From assembly GCF_030014955.1 (NCBI RefSeq), contig NZ_JAGRPV010000001.1, forward strand, positions 2,914,001-2,978,000: DNA of 64,000 bases. The letters are read 5' to 3'. The stretch comes from Cohnella hashimotonis (GTDB lineage: Bacteria; Bacillota; Bacilli; Paenibacillales; Paenibacillaceae). Shown here one piece after another: positions 36,922 to 44,540 of this stretch (position 1 is the first letter of the stretch; each line of letters starts with the position of its first letter). The translations under genes were made by a program, and so were the position numbers. Below the pieces are notes generated by a model. It was not told where the DNA came from. It made no database searches and saw nothing but the letters and a program-made list of their open reading frames with translations.

Positions 36922-39147
36922 TTGAGCGGCAACGGAACATATCGGGACGGTGCGCAGCTGCTCGCGGACGAGCTGCTGCTGCTGGAAGAAGGCATGCGGG
37001 CGCTGCTCGGTCCGTCGGGCGAGGATCCGTTCGCCGATCCGCTGGCAGCGCTTAAGGGGCTTGTCGTGACGCCGGAAGAACTGCTGCGCAAGGCTTCGGC
37101 GGACGAGCCGGCTGCCGGGGAATGGCGAGCTTATGCCGCGCGCCGGCGCGAATCGGAAGCCGAGATGGCGGACCGCGAGCGGCTGAGCGCGGAGCGAGGG
37201 ACGGCGCTGCCGCTGGCCGAGCTGTCGGAGCGGCTCGGGCTGTCGCGCTGGGAAAGGCGGCTCATCGTGCTTGCGCTTGCGGGCGAATGCAGCCGCCGAT
37301 ACGAAAAATGGTTCGGCTACCTGAACGACGACGTGACGCTCAAGGCGGCGACGCCGGATTTGGCGCTGAGGCTGCTGTGCGACGACGCAAGCGAACGCGC
37401 CGAAGCGCGCCGCTCCCTCGCGAGTCCGCTGCTGCGGCGCCTGCTGCTGGATGCCGGCGAAGAGCCGCACGCGCGTACGCTCGCTTTCCGCGATCCGCTG
37501 CGTCTCGATCCGCGCATCGTAAGCTTCGTGCTGGAGGCGGAGCCGCTGGACGCACGTCTGGACGGCATCGCCCGCCGTTACGGACCGGACGAGGATGGCC
37601 TGCCCGAACTGCCGGAGGGCGACGAGGCGTGGCGAATTCTGGCTCCGTTGTCGGAAGCGGGGGAGGCGCGTACGCACGCGCATTGGCCGATGGTGCAGCT
37701 GTGGGGGCCGGCGGGCGCCGGCAAGCAGCTGCGCATACGCCGGCTGGCGGACGCGCGCGGGCAGGCACTGCTCTGCGCGCTGGTCGAGCGGCTGCCCGCG
37801 GAGCCGGCCAAGCTTGCCGCAGCGCTCGCCCGGCTCGTCCGGGAGGCGCTGCTGACCGGCGCGGCGCTATGCTTCGCCGAGGGGGAAGGCGCGAAGGCGC
37901 CCGAGCCGTCGCTGCTGGGTATCTACGGAGACGCGTTCGCAACTTATGCCGCGTACGCCAGTCAGCCGCTCGTTTGCTGGTGCAGCCGCGAACGGCGGAC
38001 CCCTCACAGCCTGCCGGCCGCAGAAGGGCGGATGTTCTGGCAGGCCGAGGTCGGCCTGCCGGATGCGGCGAGGCGCGAGACGCTGTGGATGGCGTCGGCG
38101 ACGGGCGGACGCGAGGGCATATCGGGGCCGATGCCGCACCGGTACGAGGACGGCGAGTTCAGGGCGCTCGCCGACAAGTACCGGCTGTCGCCCGGCCAGA
38201 CGCAGCAGGCTTGGCGCCAAGCGCGGACGCTTGCCGCGGGCGCCGGCCATGCCTGGCCTTCGGCGGCCGATCTGGAAGAGGCTGCGCGCGGACAGTTCCG
38301 CCACCGCTTGTCGGAAATGGCGGAGCGGATCGTGCCTAAGCGCGACTGGAACGACCTGGTGCTGCCGCCGGAGCCTCTCGCGCTGCTGCGGGAAGCTTGC
38401 GGCCGGTTCGCGCACCGCGGCAGAGTGCTCGAGGAGTGGGGCTTTCGCGACAAGCTGCCTTACGGCACGGGACTTCACCTGCTGCTCGCCGGCCCCCCGG
38501 GAACCGGCAAGACGATGTCTGCCGAGATCGTCGCCGGGGAGCTTGGGCTAGAGATGTACCGGATCGATCTGTCGCGCATCGTGAGCAAATACATCGGCGA
38601 GACGGAGCAGCGTTTAAGAGAGTTGTTCGCCGAGGCCGAGCAGAGCGGGGCCATTTTGTTTTTCGACGAAGGCGACGCGCTGTTCGGCAAGCGGACCGAG
38701 GTTAAAGACGCCCACGACAAGTACGCCAATATGGAGGCTGCCTACCTGCTGCAGCGGATCGAGGCTTACGACGGCGTAACGATTCTGGCGACGAACCTGC
38801 TTCAGAACATGGATGAGGCGCTGCTGCGCCGAATGAGCGCGGTCATCAAGTTTCCGGCGCCCGATGCCGCGGACCGCGAGCGTATTTTCAGGACGCATCT
38901 GCCGCCGACCGTGCCGACGGAAACCGATTTGGACCTGGCGTTTCTTGCGGCGAGGCTGGACGTTGCGGGCGGCCATATCAAAAACATCGTGCTGACCGCG
39001 GCCTTTTTGGCGGCGGGAGAGGACCGGCCGATCGGGATGCCGCATCTGGTGCGCGCTTCGGCGCAGGAGCTTCGAAAAATGGGGAAAATCTGGGTCAAAG
39101 ACAATTTTGCTCCCTATGAAGGCGATTACGATGCAAGTTTTGGATAG
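36922..39147 (+). CDS. eCIS AAA+ ATPase (Pvc15/Afp15-like)
   Basis: A 741-residue ATPase. The C-terminal AAA+ module has Walker A GPPGTGKT (524-531), Walker B ILFFDEGD (Asp582-Glu583) and the sensor region ILATNLLQNMDEALLRRM. A first, degenerate nucleotide-binding module has GPAGAGKQ near 262-269. The N-terminal region is helical. AAA+ ATPases of this type are a hallmark of extracellular contractile injection systems and are thought to assist assembly or cargo loading. The start is TTG 36922, with GAAAGGATG upstream. Confidence 0.9.
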   Translation: MSGNGTYRDGAQLLADELLLLEEGMRALLGPSGEDPFADPLAALKGLVVTPEELLRKASADEPAAGEWRAYAARRRESEAEMADRERLSAERGTALPLAELSERLGLSRWERRLIVLALAGECSRRYEKWFGYLNDDVTLKAATPDLALRLLCDDASERAEARRSLASPLLRRLLLDAGEEPHARTLAFRDPLRLDPRIVSFVLEAEPLDARLDGIARRYGPDEDGLPELPEGDEAWRILAPLSEAGEARTHAHWPMVQLWGPAGAGKQLRIRRLADARGQALLCALVERLPAEPAKLAAALARLVREALLTGAALCFAEGEGAKAPEPSLLGIYGDAFATYAAYASQPLVCWCSRERRTPHSLPAAEGRMFWQAEVGLPDAARRETLWMASATGGREGISGPMPHRYEDGEFRALADKYRLSPGQTQQAWRQARTLAAGAGHAWPSAADLEEAARGQFRHRLSEMAERIVPKRDWNDLVLPPEPLALLREACGRFAHRGRVLEEWGFRDKLPYGTGLHLLLAGPPGTGKTMSAEIVAGELGLEMYRIDLSRIVSKYIGETEQRLRELFAEAEQSGAILFFDEGDALFGKRTEVKDAHDKYANMEAAYLLQRIEAYDGVTILATNLLQNMDEALLRRMSAVIKFPAPDAADRERIFRTHLPPTVPTETDLDLAFLAARLDVAGGHIKNIVLTAAFLAAGEDRPIGMPHLVRASAQELRKMGKIWVKDNFAPYEGDYDASFG

Positions 39148-39173
39148 CCACTTCGAGATTTTGCCGATATAAT
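39145..39173 (+). promoter_or_regulatory. Candidate internal promoter before the DUF4255 gene
   Basis: A perfect TATAAT (39168-39173) and TAGCCA (39145-39150) are 17 bp apart. It overlaps the stop of the ATPase gene and would start a transcript about 65 bases before GTG 39244. Confidence 0.45.
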
Positions 39174-39243
39174 GAATTTATTGGCGAAAATTGTAGCAAT
39201 CTGCTTTTCGGCCAAGCTTATCATTATTTCGCCTTCGAGAGGG

Positions 39244-39840
39244 GTGTCATCCATCGGCTCCTATACCGCGATCGCGGAGGTCGGCGCAAGTCTCTTGAAG
39301 CTTCTCCGCGAGCAGCTGTCGCCCGATCCGATCGCCCGTCCGGACTTGATCGGCCTGGCTTCGCCGGCGGACAAAGGAGACCTTAGCTTGTCTCTGTATC
39401 TCGTCGGCGTCCGCGAGAGCGGGGAAGCCAGGAGGAACGCGATGCAGGCGCAGGGCGGCCAGCTTCGTTTTCCGCCGCTTGCGCTGGATCTTACATATCT
39501 CATCACCGCGCATTCGGCTGCGGAGCCGCTCGCCCGAACGTTGGACGAGCATCTCATGCTGGGCAAGGTGATGCAGACGCTGTACGACAACGCCGTGCTG
39601 CGGGCGCCCTATCTCGAAGGCTCGCTCGCGATGTCCGGCGAGGAGCTGCGCATCACGGCAGAGAACATGGATACGGATCAGCTGGTGCGCCTCTGGCAGT
39701 TCGGCGACCTGCCCTACAAGCTGTCGCTCGTTTACCGCGTCGGTCCGATTCTGCTGGAGTCGACCCGCGTGAAGCCGGGACCGCGCGTCGTCGAACGGCG
39801 CATTACGCTGCGCGAGATCGGCGAGGGGGAACCGCGGTGA
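39244..39840 (+). CDS. DUF4255 tail-terminator-like protein (Pvc16/Afp16-like)
   Basis: A 198-residue protein. YTAIAEVGASLLKLLREQL at the start and LSLSLYLVGVRES, then LDLTYLITAHS and QTLYDNAVLR, match DUF4255 proteins that cap the distal tube and sheath end in these particles. The family usually begins SxGSYTAIAEV, which supports GTG 39244 although GAGAGG is close (1 base). An ATG at 39172 would add 24 atypical hydrophobic residues and overlap a promoter-like TATAAT. The next gene overlaps its stop by 4 bases. Confidence 0.85.
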   Translation: MSSIGSYTAIAEVGASLLKLLREQLSPDPIARPDLIGLASPADKGDLSLSLYLVGVRESGEARRNAMQAQGGQLRFPPLALDLTYLITAHSAAEPLARTLDEHLMLGKVMQTLYDNAVLRAPYLEGSLAMSGEELRITAENMDTDQLVRLWQFGDLPYKLSLVYRVGPILLESTRVKPGPRVVERRITLREIGEGEPR

Positions 39841-40637
39841 GCGCCGAATCGACCTTCGTATCCCGATGCTCGCTGGTCGTATACCCTGTCGACGCCTGGA
39901 CGGGACGGCCGATAGCGGGAAGCGACGTGACGGTACGGCTCGAGGGATTTCCTTACAAGCCGCTTCGCATGCCGGACGGCGGCTTTGCGTTTATGGACGT
40001 ACAAGCTTCCGCATGCAGCTTGTCGGTATCCGCGCCGCTGCGGCCGACTTCCCGCAGGGCCGTCGATTTGGCAGCGCTCCCGCGGCAAGCGCCGGTTGTC
40101 GTCGTGCCGTTGCTGCCCGGTTCGAGACTGCCGGCACCGCCGGGAGCGACCGGCCTCGGACTGCAACTGGTCGACGCGGGCGGGAAGCCGCTTTCGGACG
40201 TACGGATTTTCGCTTGGGTCGAAGAAGAGAGCTGCAGCAGAGGCCGGCTGGCCGACGATCTGCCGGCCGGATCGGACAAGCTTCGCTTTGCCGCGGAGGG
40301 CGGCCGGCTGCTGCCTGGCGATCGCTTCATTTTGGCGGAACGAGGCGGGAAGGCGACGGAGCGGTGCAGGGTCGGTCCCGATACGGGGCAGCCCGGTACG
40401 CTGTCGCTGGAGGCGCCGGTTGCGCGCGACTGGCGGCGAGGCGCGCTGCTGCTGCCCGCGGCCGAGGCGCTCACAGATAGCGACGGCGCTGCCGCACTCG
40501 CGCTGCGCGGCGCTTATCCGACGCGGTTCCGCGTTCTCGCCGAGCTTGCGCTCGGGAAGAAGCGGACGCGCGCCGAATGGACCGCGACGGGCGGGACGGT
40601 GAGCCGGCAGGACAGCATCGCTTGGCCCGCCGGATGA
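39837..40637 (+). CDS. eCIS-associated beta-sandwich protein of unknown function
   Basis: A 266-residue protein starting at GTG in a GTGA overlap with the DUF4255 gene, so the two are coupled. The sequence is beta-rich: an N-terminal Ig-like or carboxypeptidase-regulatory-like module (LVVYPVDAWTGRPIAGSDV, GGFAFMDV), a proline linker (PGSRLPAPPGATG), and a second such module (GLQLVDAGGKPLSDVRIFAW). Some DUF4255 proteins carry similar modules fused to their C-terminus, so this could be a split accessory domain of the tail cap. The function is not known. Confidence 0.6.
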   Translation: MSAESTFVSRCSLVVYPVDAWTGRPIAGSDVTVRLEGFPYKPLRMPDGGFAFMDVQASACSLSVSAPLRPTSRRAVDLAALPRQAPVVVVPLLPGSRLPAPPGATGLGLQLVDAGGKPLSDVRIFAWVEEESCSRGRLADDLPAGSDKLRFAAEGGRLLPGDRFILAERGGKATERCRVGPDTGQPGTLSLEAPVARDWRRGALLLPAAEALTDSDGAAALALRGAYPTRFRVLAELALGKKRTRAEWTATGGTVSRQDSIAWPAG

Positions 40638-40650
40638 AGGCGGTGCCGCA

Positions 40651-40683
40651 GCGGCCGCAGCCTGCTATAGTGGCTGCGGCCGC
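40651..40683 (+). other. Perfect 12-bp-stem hairpin upstream of the sheath gene
   Basis: GCGGCCGCAGCC and GGCTGCGGCCGC flank a 9-base loop, 13 bases after the stop of the preceding gene. No T tract follows, so it may be a processing or stabilising structure rather than a terminator. Confidence 0.6.
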
Positions 40684-40706
40684 GATAGACAATGGGCATG
40701 ACGATG

Positions 40707-40748
40707 CCGCGCACGCAGTTTAGTCCTCGTGCGCAGCGGCGATTTTTA
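40707..40748 (+). terminator. Candidate intrinsic terminator in the pre-sheath gap
   Basis: CCGCGCACG pairs with CGTGCGCAGCGG with small bulges, and CGATTTTTATAG follows. The 308-base gap 40638-40945 holds this structure, the hairpin at 40651 and a GAGGAGG sequence at 40872 without a following normal start. I find no convincing promoter in it. Confidence 0.45.
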
Positions 40749-40945
40749 TAGATTTTCGCAAGGCTGCGGCCAGGGGGCACGCTGCGCAAGCCGGCATCGA
40801 ATCGAAGTCATGCAGATTCGGACGGCTTGCGAACGGGCCATCTTGCATGCAGCGCTTAACCCACCAGCAGAGAGGAGGAACTGGCCACTGACGGATGCCG
40901 CATCGAGAACGACATCAGGATGCATCCGTGAGGGAGCCGGGGAGT

Positions 40946-42655
40946 ATGGCAGATTATTTGTCGCCTGGGGTATATGTAGAGGAATTCGAAAGCGGGTCCA
41001 GACCGCTTGAGGGCGTCAGCACCAGCACTGCCGGTTTTATCGGCCTTGCCCAGCGCGGCGCGGTAGAAGGGCTGCCTTTGCTTGTGACCGGTCCTGCCGA
41101 TTTTCAGCGCGCGTTCGGTTCTTACTTGTCCGAGAGCGCTTTTGGCAGCTATCGCTATTTGGCTTACGCAGTCGAGCAATTTTTCATGAACGGCGGTTCG
41201 CGTTGCTACATCATGCGGGTAGCGCCTTCGGACGCTAAGCATGCTTCCAACGGAGAACGACTGGCTGACGCGCTTTCCATTTCCGCCAAAAATCCGGGCG
41301 CATGGGGCAACCTCGTCAGCGTTTCGCTGGCGCCCGCCAGCAAGGCCAAGACGCAAATTTACGAAGTGACCGACAAGCGCTACCGCGTTAAAAACGCGAA
41401 CGGCTTTTACGCAGGCGACGTCGTTTCCTTCGCGGCCGGCGGCGAAGTGCAGCTGGCCCGTATCGTCAGCGTCCAGGACAATATGATCGAGCTGGCAGAA
41501 GCGCTTGACGGCGACGTCGTCGATACGGCGCTGCTGCCGACCAAGGTGCTGTCGACGAGCGAATTTACGCTGACGGTCGCGTTCGGCGACGAAGTCGAGA
41601 TTTTCGAAAAGGTATCGCTGAATCCCGAAGCGCCTTCTTATGTGGACAAGGTTGCCAGCCGCTCCAACCTGGTCGACGTGTCCGCGCTCGTGACTTCGAC
41701 GTCGGCGACGGCTCCGTTCGAACAGCTGACGGGCGACGCGGAAGGCGTGGTCGAGTTCGTCCTGACGGGCGGCAGCGACGGCACCGTCGGCAATCTGTCC
41801 GCCGCCGATTTCATCGGCGAAGACCGCGGTCCGGGCCGACGCACGGGCATCCAGTCGTTCATCGACAACGACGTGGTGAGCATCATGGCCATTCCCGGCG
41901 TGACCGATCCGAACGTCCAGCTGTCTCTTGTCGCGCACTGCGAGAATCTCGGCAGCCGGTTTGCGATTCTCGACATCCCCCGCGAGAAGACGAAGGTTGC
42001 CGACGTGCTGACGCACCGCGATCTGTTCGACTCCAGCTATGCCGCGCTTTACAATCCGTGGCTGTCGGTGTTCGATCCGCTCGACAAGCGCAACATTTTC
42101 GTTCCTCCGTCGGGCACGATGGCGGGCATCTATTCGCGCTCCGACACGACGCGCGGCGTTCAGAAGGCGCCTGCGAACGAAGTGCTGCGCGGCGTTGTGG
42201 GACTCGACGTCCAGTACAATACGGGCGAGCAGGACATTCTGAATCCGGCCGGCGTCAACCTGATCCGCTCGTTCACCGGCCAGGGTATCCGCGTTTGGGG
42301 CGCCCGCACCGCATCCTCCAACTCGCTATGGAAGTATATCAACGTGCGCCGTCTGTTCATTTTCCTGGAGGGCTCCATCAAGGCCGGCACGAACTGGGTC
42401 GTATTCGAGCCGAACAACGATCAGCTGTGGGCTCGCGTTCAACGTACGATCGACGCTTTCCTGACGCGGGTATGGCGCGACGGAGCGCTCGTCGGCTCCA
42501 GCCCGTCCGAAGCGTTTTTCATCGACATCGGACGCTCCACGATGACCCAGGACGACATCGACAACGGACGCCTCATCTGCGTTATCGGCGTCGCGCCGGT
42601 CAAGCCGGCCGAGTTCGTCATCTTCCGCATCACGCAGAAGACCGGCTCCGAGTAA
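40946..42655 (+). CDS. Contractile tail sheath protein (eCIS, Pvc2-4-like)
   Basis: A 569-residue sheath subunit. The N-terminus YLSPGVYVEEFESGSRPLEGVS is typical, with AGFIGLAQRG next. The C-terminal domain contains NIRxxRRLFIFLEGSIK-like and MTQDDIDNGRLICVIGVAP, the most conserved part of this family. A variable insertion domain lies at about 120-290. It polymerises around the tube and drives contraction. Only one sheath gene is present, unlike the three of Photorhabdus PVC. ATG 40946 follows AGGGAG at 40931-40936; an in-frame start at 40895 gives a non-family extension. Confidence 0.95.
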   Translation: MADYLSPGVYVEEFESGSRPLEGVSTSTAGFIGLAQRGAVEGLPLLVTGPADFQRAFGSYLSESAFGSYRYLAYAVEQFFMNGGSRCYIMRVAPSDAKHASNGERLADALSISAKNPGAWGNLVSVSLAPASKAKTQIYEVTDKRYRVKNANGFYAGDVVSFAAGGEVQLARIVSVQDNMIELAEALDGDVVDTALLPTKVLSTSEFTLTVAFGDEVEIFEKVSLNPEAPSYVDKVASRSNLVDVSALVTSTSATAPFEQLTGDAEGVVEFVLTGGSDGTVGNLSAADFIGEDRGPGRRTGIQSFIDNDVVSIMAIPGVTDPNVQLSLVAHCENLGSRFAILDIPREKTKVADVLTHRDLFDSSYAALYNPWLSVFDPLDKRNIFVPPSGTMAGIYSRSDTTRGVQKAPANEVLRGVVGLDVQYNTGEQDILNPAGVNLIRSFTGQGIRVWGARTASSNSLWKYINVRRLFIFLEGSIKAGTNWVVFEPNNDQLWARVQRTIDAFLTRVWRDGALVGSSPSEAFFIDIGRSTMTQDDIDNGRLICVIGVAPVKPAEFVIFRITQKTGSE

Positions 42656-42725
42656 TGGACGGCAAGGCAGCATAGCGCCGTCCGCCGGCCGGAGGCGCGC
42701 ATGATATTCACGGAAGGGGATACCC

Positions 42726-43160
42726 ATGACAGGAGAACGTACAGATCCGTACCGCAATTTTAGATTCCGCGTAGAGCTTGAAGGCTTGCAGCAAGCCGGC
42801 TTCAGCGAAGTGTCGGGCTTCGACGCTTCGTTCGACGTCATTCAATACCGCGAAGGCAACGAAGTTATTACCCCGCGCAAGCTTCCTGGGCTGGCGCGTT
42901 ATGGCAACATCAGCCTCAAATGGGGCGCGACAGACTCCCTGGAGCTGTGGGAATGGATCCAGGACTGCGTCAACGGCACGGTCGAGCGCAAGACGGTCAC
43001 GATCATCGCGATCGACGAAGAAGGCACGGACGTAGCGACCTGGCAGGTTATCGAAGCCTGGCCGGTTCGCTATACGGCGCCGAACTTCAACGGCCAAGGC
43101 TCCGAAGCGGCCATCGAGCTGCTCGAGCTGGCGCACGAAGGCATGACGCGCACGCAATAA
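42726..43160 (+). CDS. Inner tube protein 1 (Pvc1-like)
   Basis: A 144-residue tail tube subunit (T4 gp19-like). NFRFRVELEGLQQAGFSEVSGFDA and YREGNEVITPRKLPGLARYGNISLKWG are characteristic, and ELWEWIQDCVNG follows. It stacks as rings inside the sheath to form the cargo-bearing tube. AGGGGATACCC precedes the ATG. It is 70 bases after the sheath gene. A hairpin lies just downstream. Confidence 0.95.
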   Translation: MTGERTDPYRNFRFRVELEGLQQAGFSEVSGFDASFDVIQYREGNEVITPRKLPGLARYGNISLKWGATDSLELWEWIQDCVNGTVERKTVTIIAIDEEGTDVATWQVIEAWPVRYTAPNFNGQGSEAAIELLELAHEGMTRTQ

Positions 43161-43191
43161 CCTTAGCCAATGCCCCTCGGGGCGGCTGGAG

Positions 43192-43229
43192 AGCTGACCG
43201 GCAGCTGCGATGTTCGACTGCCGGCAGCT
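43192..43229 (+). other. Stable hairpin after the sheath-tube pair
   Basis: AGCTGACCGGCAG and CTGCCGGCAGCT form a 12-bp stem with one bulge. TTCCCGCATTT follows, so termination would be weak. The 287-base gap 43161-43447 holds this hairpin; no gene or clear promoter is seen in it. Confidence 0.6.
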
Positions 43230-43447
43230 TTCCCGCATTTAAGCCCATGCTCCGCCTGCAACTGTTCGTTATGTATGGCCGATGCGGTCGCACGGCATCT
43301 GTAGCCGGTTGCCAGAAGCGCAGGTCGCGTTTGCCTTGACCCGCTTTTCTTGCAGTCCGCCGTTACCGCCAGATGCAAGGATGCATCCGCGGACGATCGT
43401 GCCCGCATGGCTGATCGCGAATTTGATTTTAAGACTGGAGGAGCATC

Positions 43448-43828
43448 ATGGCCTTTCAAACCGAATACGAGTTCGAGCTTCCCCGTGGATACGTCGACGA
43501 TGCCGGCAACTTGCACAAACGCGGCGTTATGCGGCTGGCGACGGCCGCCGACGAGATTTTGCCCATGAGAGATCCTCGCGTCCAGCAAAATGCCAGCTAT
43601 CTGACCGTCATCCTGCTCGCGCGCGTCGTGACGCGTCTCGGCGAGCTGAAGCATATCGACACCAAGGTAATCGAGAAGCTGTTTACGGCAGACTTGTCCT
43701 ATCTTCAGAATATATACCGTCAGATCAACGATCTTGAAACACCTAAATTGCAAACGGTTTGTCCGAAATGCGATCACGAGTTCGAGGTGGAAGTCGATTT
43801 TTTGTCCGTAGCGGAGGGCCTCTCGTAA
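43448..43828 (+). CDS. Tail assembly protein (phage tail assembly chaperone-like) with CxxC motif
   Basis: A 126-residue protein. FELPRGYVDDAGNLHKRGVMRLATAADEI opens the domain and resembles the phage tail assembly proteins found between tube genes in these clusters. Residues 45-95 are helical. A half zinc-ribbon VCPKCDHEFEVEV (Cys105, Cys108) is near the C-terminus. In phages the gene at this place acts as a chaperone for the tape measure and tube, and often uses a -1 frameshift. Here a T TTT TTG heptamer lies in phase at 43798-43804 and the next frame encodes DUF6760. GGAGGAG precedes the ATG. Confidence 0.8.
   Translation: MAFQTEYEFELPRGYVDDAGNLHKRGVMRLATAADEILPMRDPRVQQNASYLTVILLARVVTRLGELKHIDTKVIEKLFTADLSYLQNIYRQINDLETPKLQTVCPKCDHEFEVEVDFLSVAEGLS
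43798..43804 (+). promoter_or_regulatory. Candidate -1 ribosomal frameshift site (T TTT TTG)
   Basis: The heptamer is in the correct phase relative to the assembly gene (codons TTT, TTG = residues 118-119). A -1 slip continues with GTC at 43804 into the DUF6760 frame, giving a 190-residue fusion. A Shine-Dalgarno-like GAGGTGG lies 7 bases upstream. No experimental evidence. Confidence 0.45.
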
Positions 43829-44019
43829 CGTACGCCGCAGACCGGTTGTACGAGGAGGTCGGCTTTATCGCTTACTACTTCCATTGGCCGCACGACGACA
43901 TTATGAATATGGAGCACCGCGAGCGCAGACGTTGGTGCGACGAGATTTCGAAGATTAACAAGAAGTTGAACGACGAGCCCGATAAAAACAATCCGTTCGA
44001 CGTATTTAGCAGGAGGTGA
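43825..44019 (+). CDS. DUF6760-family small eCIS protein without a standard start codon
   Basis: About 64 residues: TYAADRLYEEVGFIAYYFHW, then DIMNMEHRERRRWCDEI and SKINKKLND. This matches the small DUF6760 proteins found between tube genes of contractile injection systems. The codon where homologues have Met or Val-start is GTA at 43825, with GGAGGG at 43813-43818 six bases upstream. The stop of the assembly gene overlaps as TAA (43826-43828). A single G in place of A would restore a GTGA overlap, as seen at 39837. The next in-frame standard starts upstream (ATG 43768, TTG 43759) have no ribosome site. It is therefore made by -1 frameshifting, by unusual initiation, or not at all. Confidence 0.7.
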   Translation, partial: VTYAADRLYEEVGFIAYYFHWPHDDIMNMEHRERRRWCDEISKINKKLNDEPDKNNPFDVFSRR

Positions 44020-44027
44020 CCGGCAAC

Positions 44028-44477
44028 ATGGGAGCAAACGGCAACACCCGCGACGTGCTCGGCAGCTTCCGCTTCGACGTCGAGCTGGATGGGATGCTGG
44101 TGGCCGGCTTCTCCGACGTGCAGGGACTCGAATCGCAGACGGAATACGAGGAGTACCGCGAGGGCGGAGTGAACGGCTATATTCACCGCTTCCCCAAAGG
44201 AACGCGTTACGCCCAAATCGTTTTGCGTCGCGGCTTCTCCTCATCATCGGCGCTATGGGACTGGTACGATCAGACCTCTCGCGGCTCTGTGACGCGCAAG
44301 AGCGGCTCGATCATCCTGTACCGTGAGGATGGTGAGGAATTGTGCCGTTGGAATTTTTTCGAGGCTTATCCCGTCAAATGGACCGGCCCTTCGCTCGATG
44401 CCCGTTCGAGCGATGTCGCCATTGAATCGATCGAACTGGTTCACAACGGCATCAAGGCGATTTTCTCCAAGAAATAG
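44028..44477 (+). CDS. Inner tube protein 2 (Pvc5-like)
   Basis: A 149-residue tube paralogue. LGSFRFDVELDGMLVAGFSDVQGL and QTEYEEYREGGVNGYIHRFPKG identify it; ALWDWYDQTSRGSV and the C-terminal LVHNGIKAIF agree. Pvc5-type subunits form the tube ring that joins the baseplate. The ribosome site AGGAGGTGA (44011-44019) is the ideal anti-16S match and contains the TGA stop of the DUF6760 frame. The ATG at 44028 is used rather than a GTG inside the ribosome site. Confidence 0.93.
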   Translation: MGANGNTRDVLGSFRFDVELDGMLVAGFSDVQGLESQTEYEEYREGGVNGYIHRFPKGTRYAQIVLRRGFSSSSALWDWYDQTSRGSVTRKSGSIILYREDGEELCRWNFFEAYPVKWTGPSLDARSSDVAIESIELVHNGIKAIFSKK

Positions 44478-44540
44478 AAGAGGCGTTTTGGTCTAGCGGC
44501 TGAGCGGTTTGCAGGCGTTCCGCACGGAAGGAGGAGGAGC

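Noticed and set aside
40872..40930. A small leader ORF after GAGGAGG upstream of the sheath gene
   Set aside because: The only in-frame start near the ribosome site is CTG, and the frame ends after 17 codons; support is too weak.
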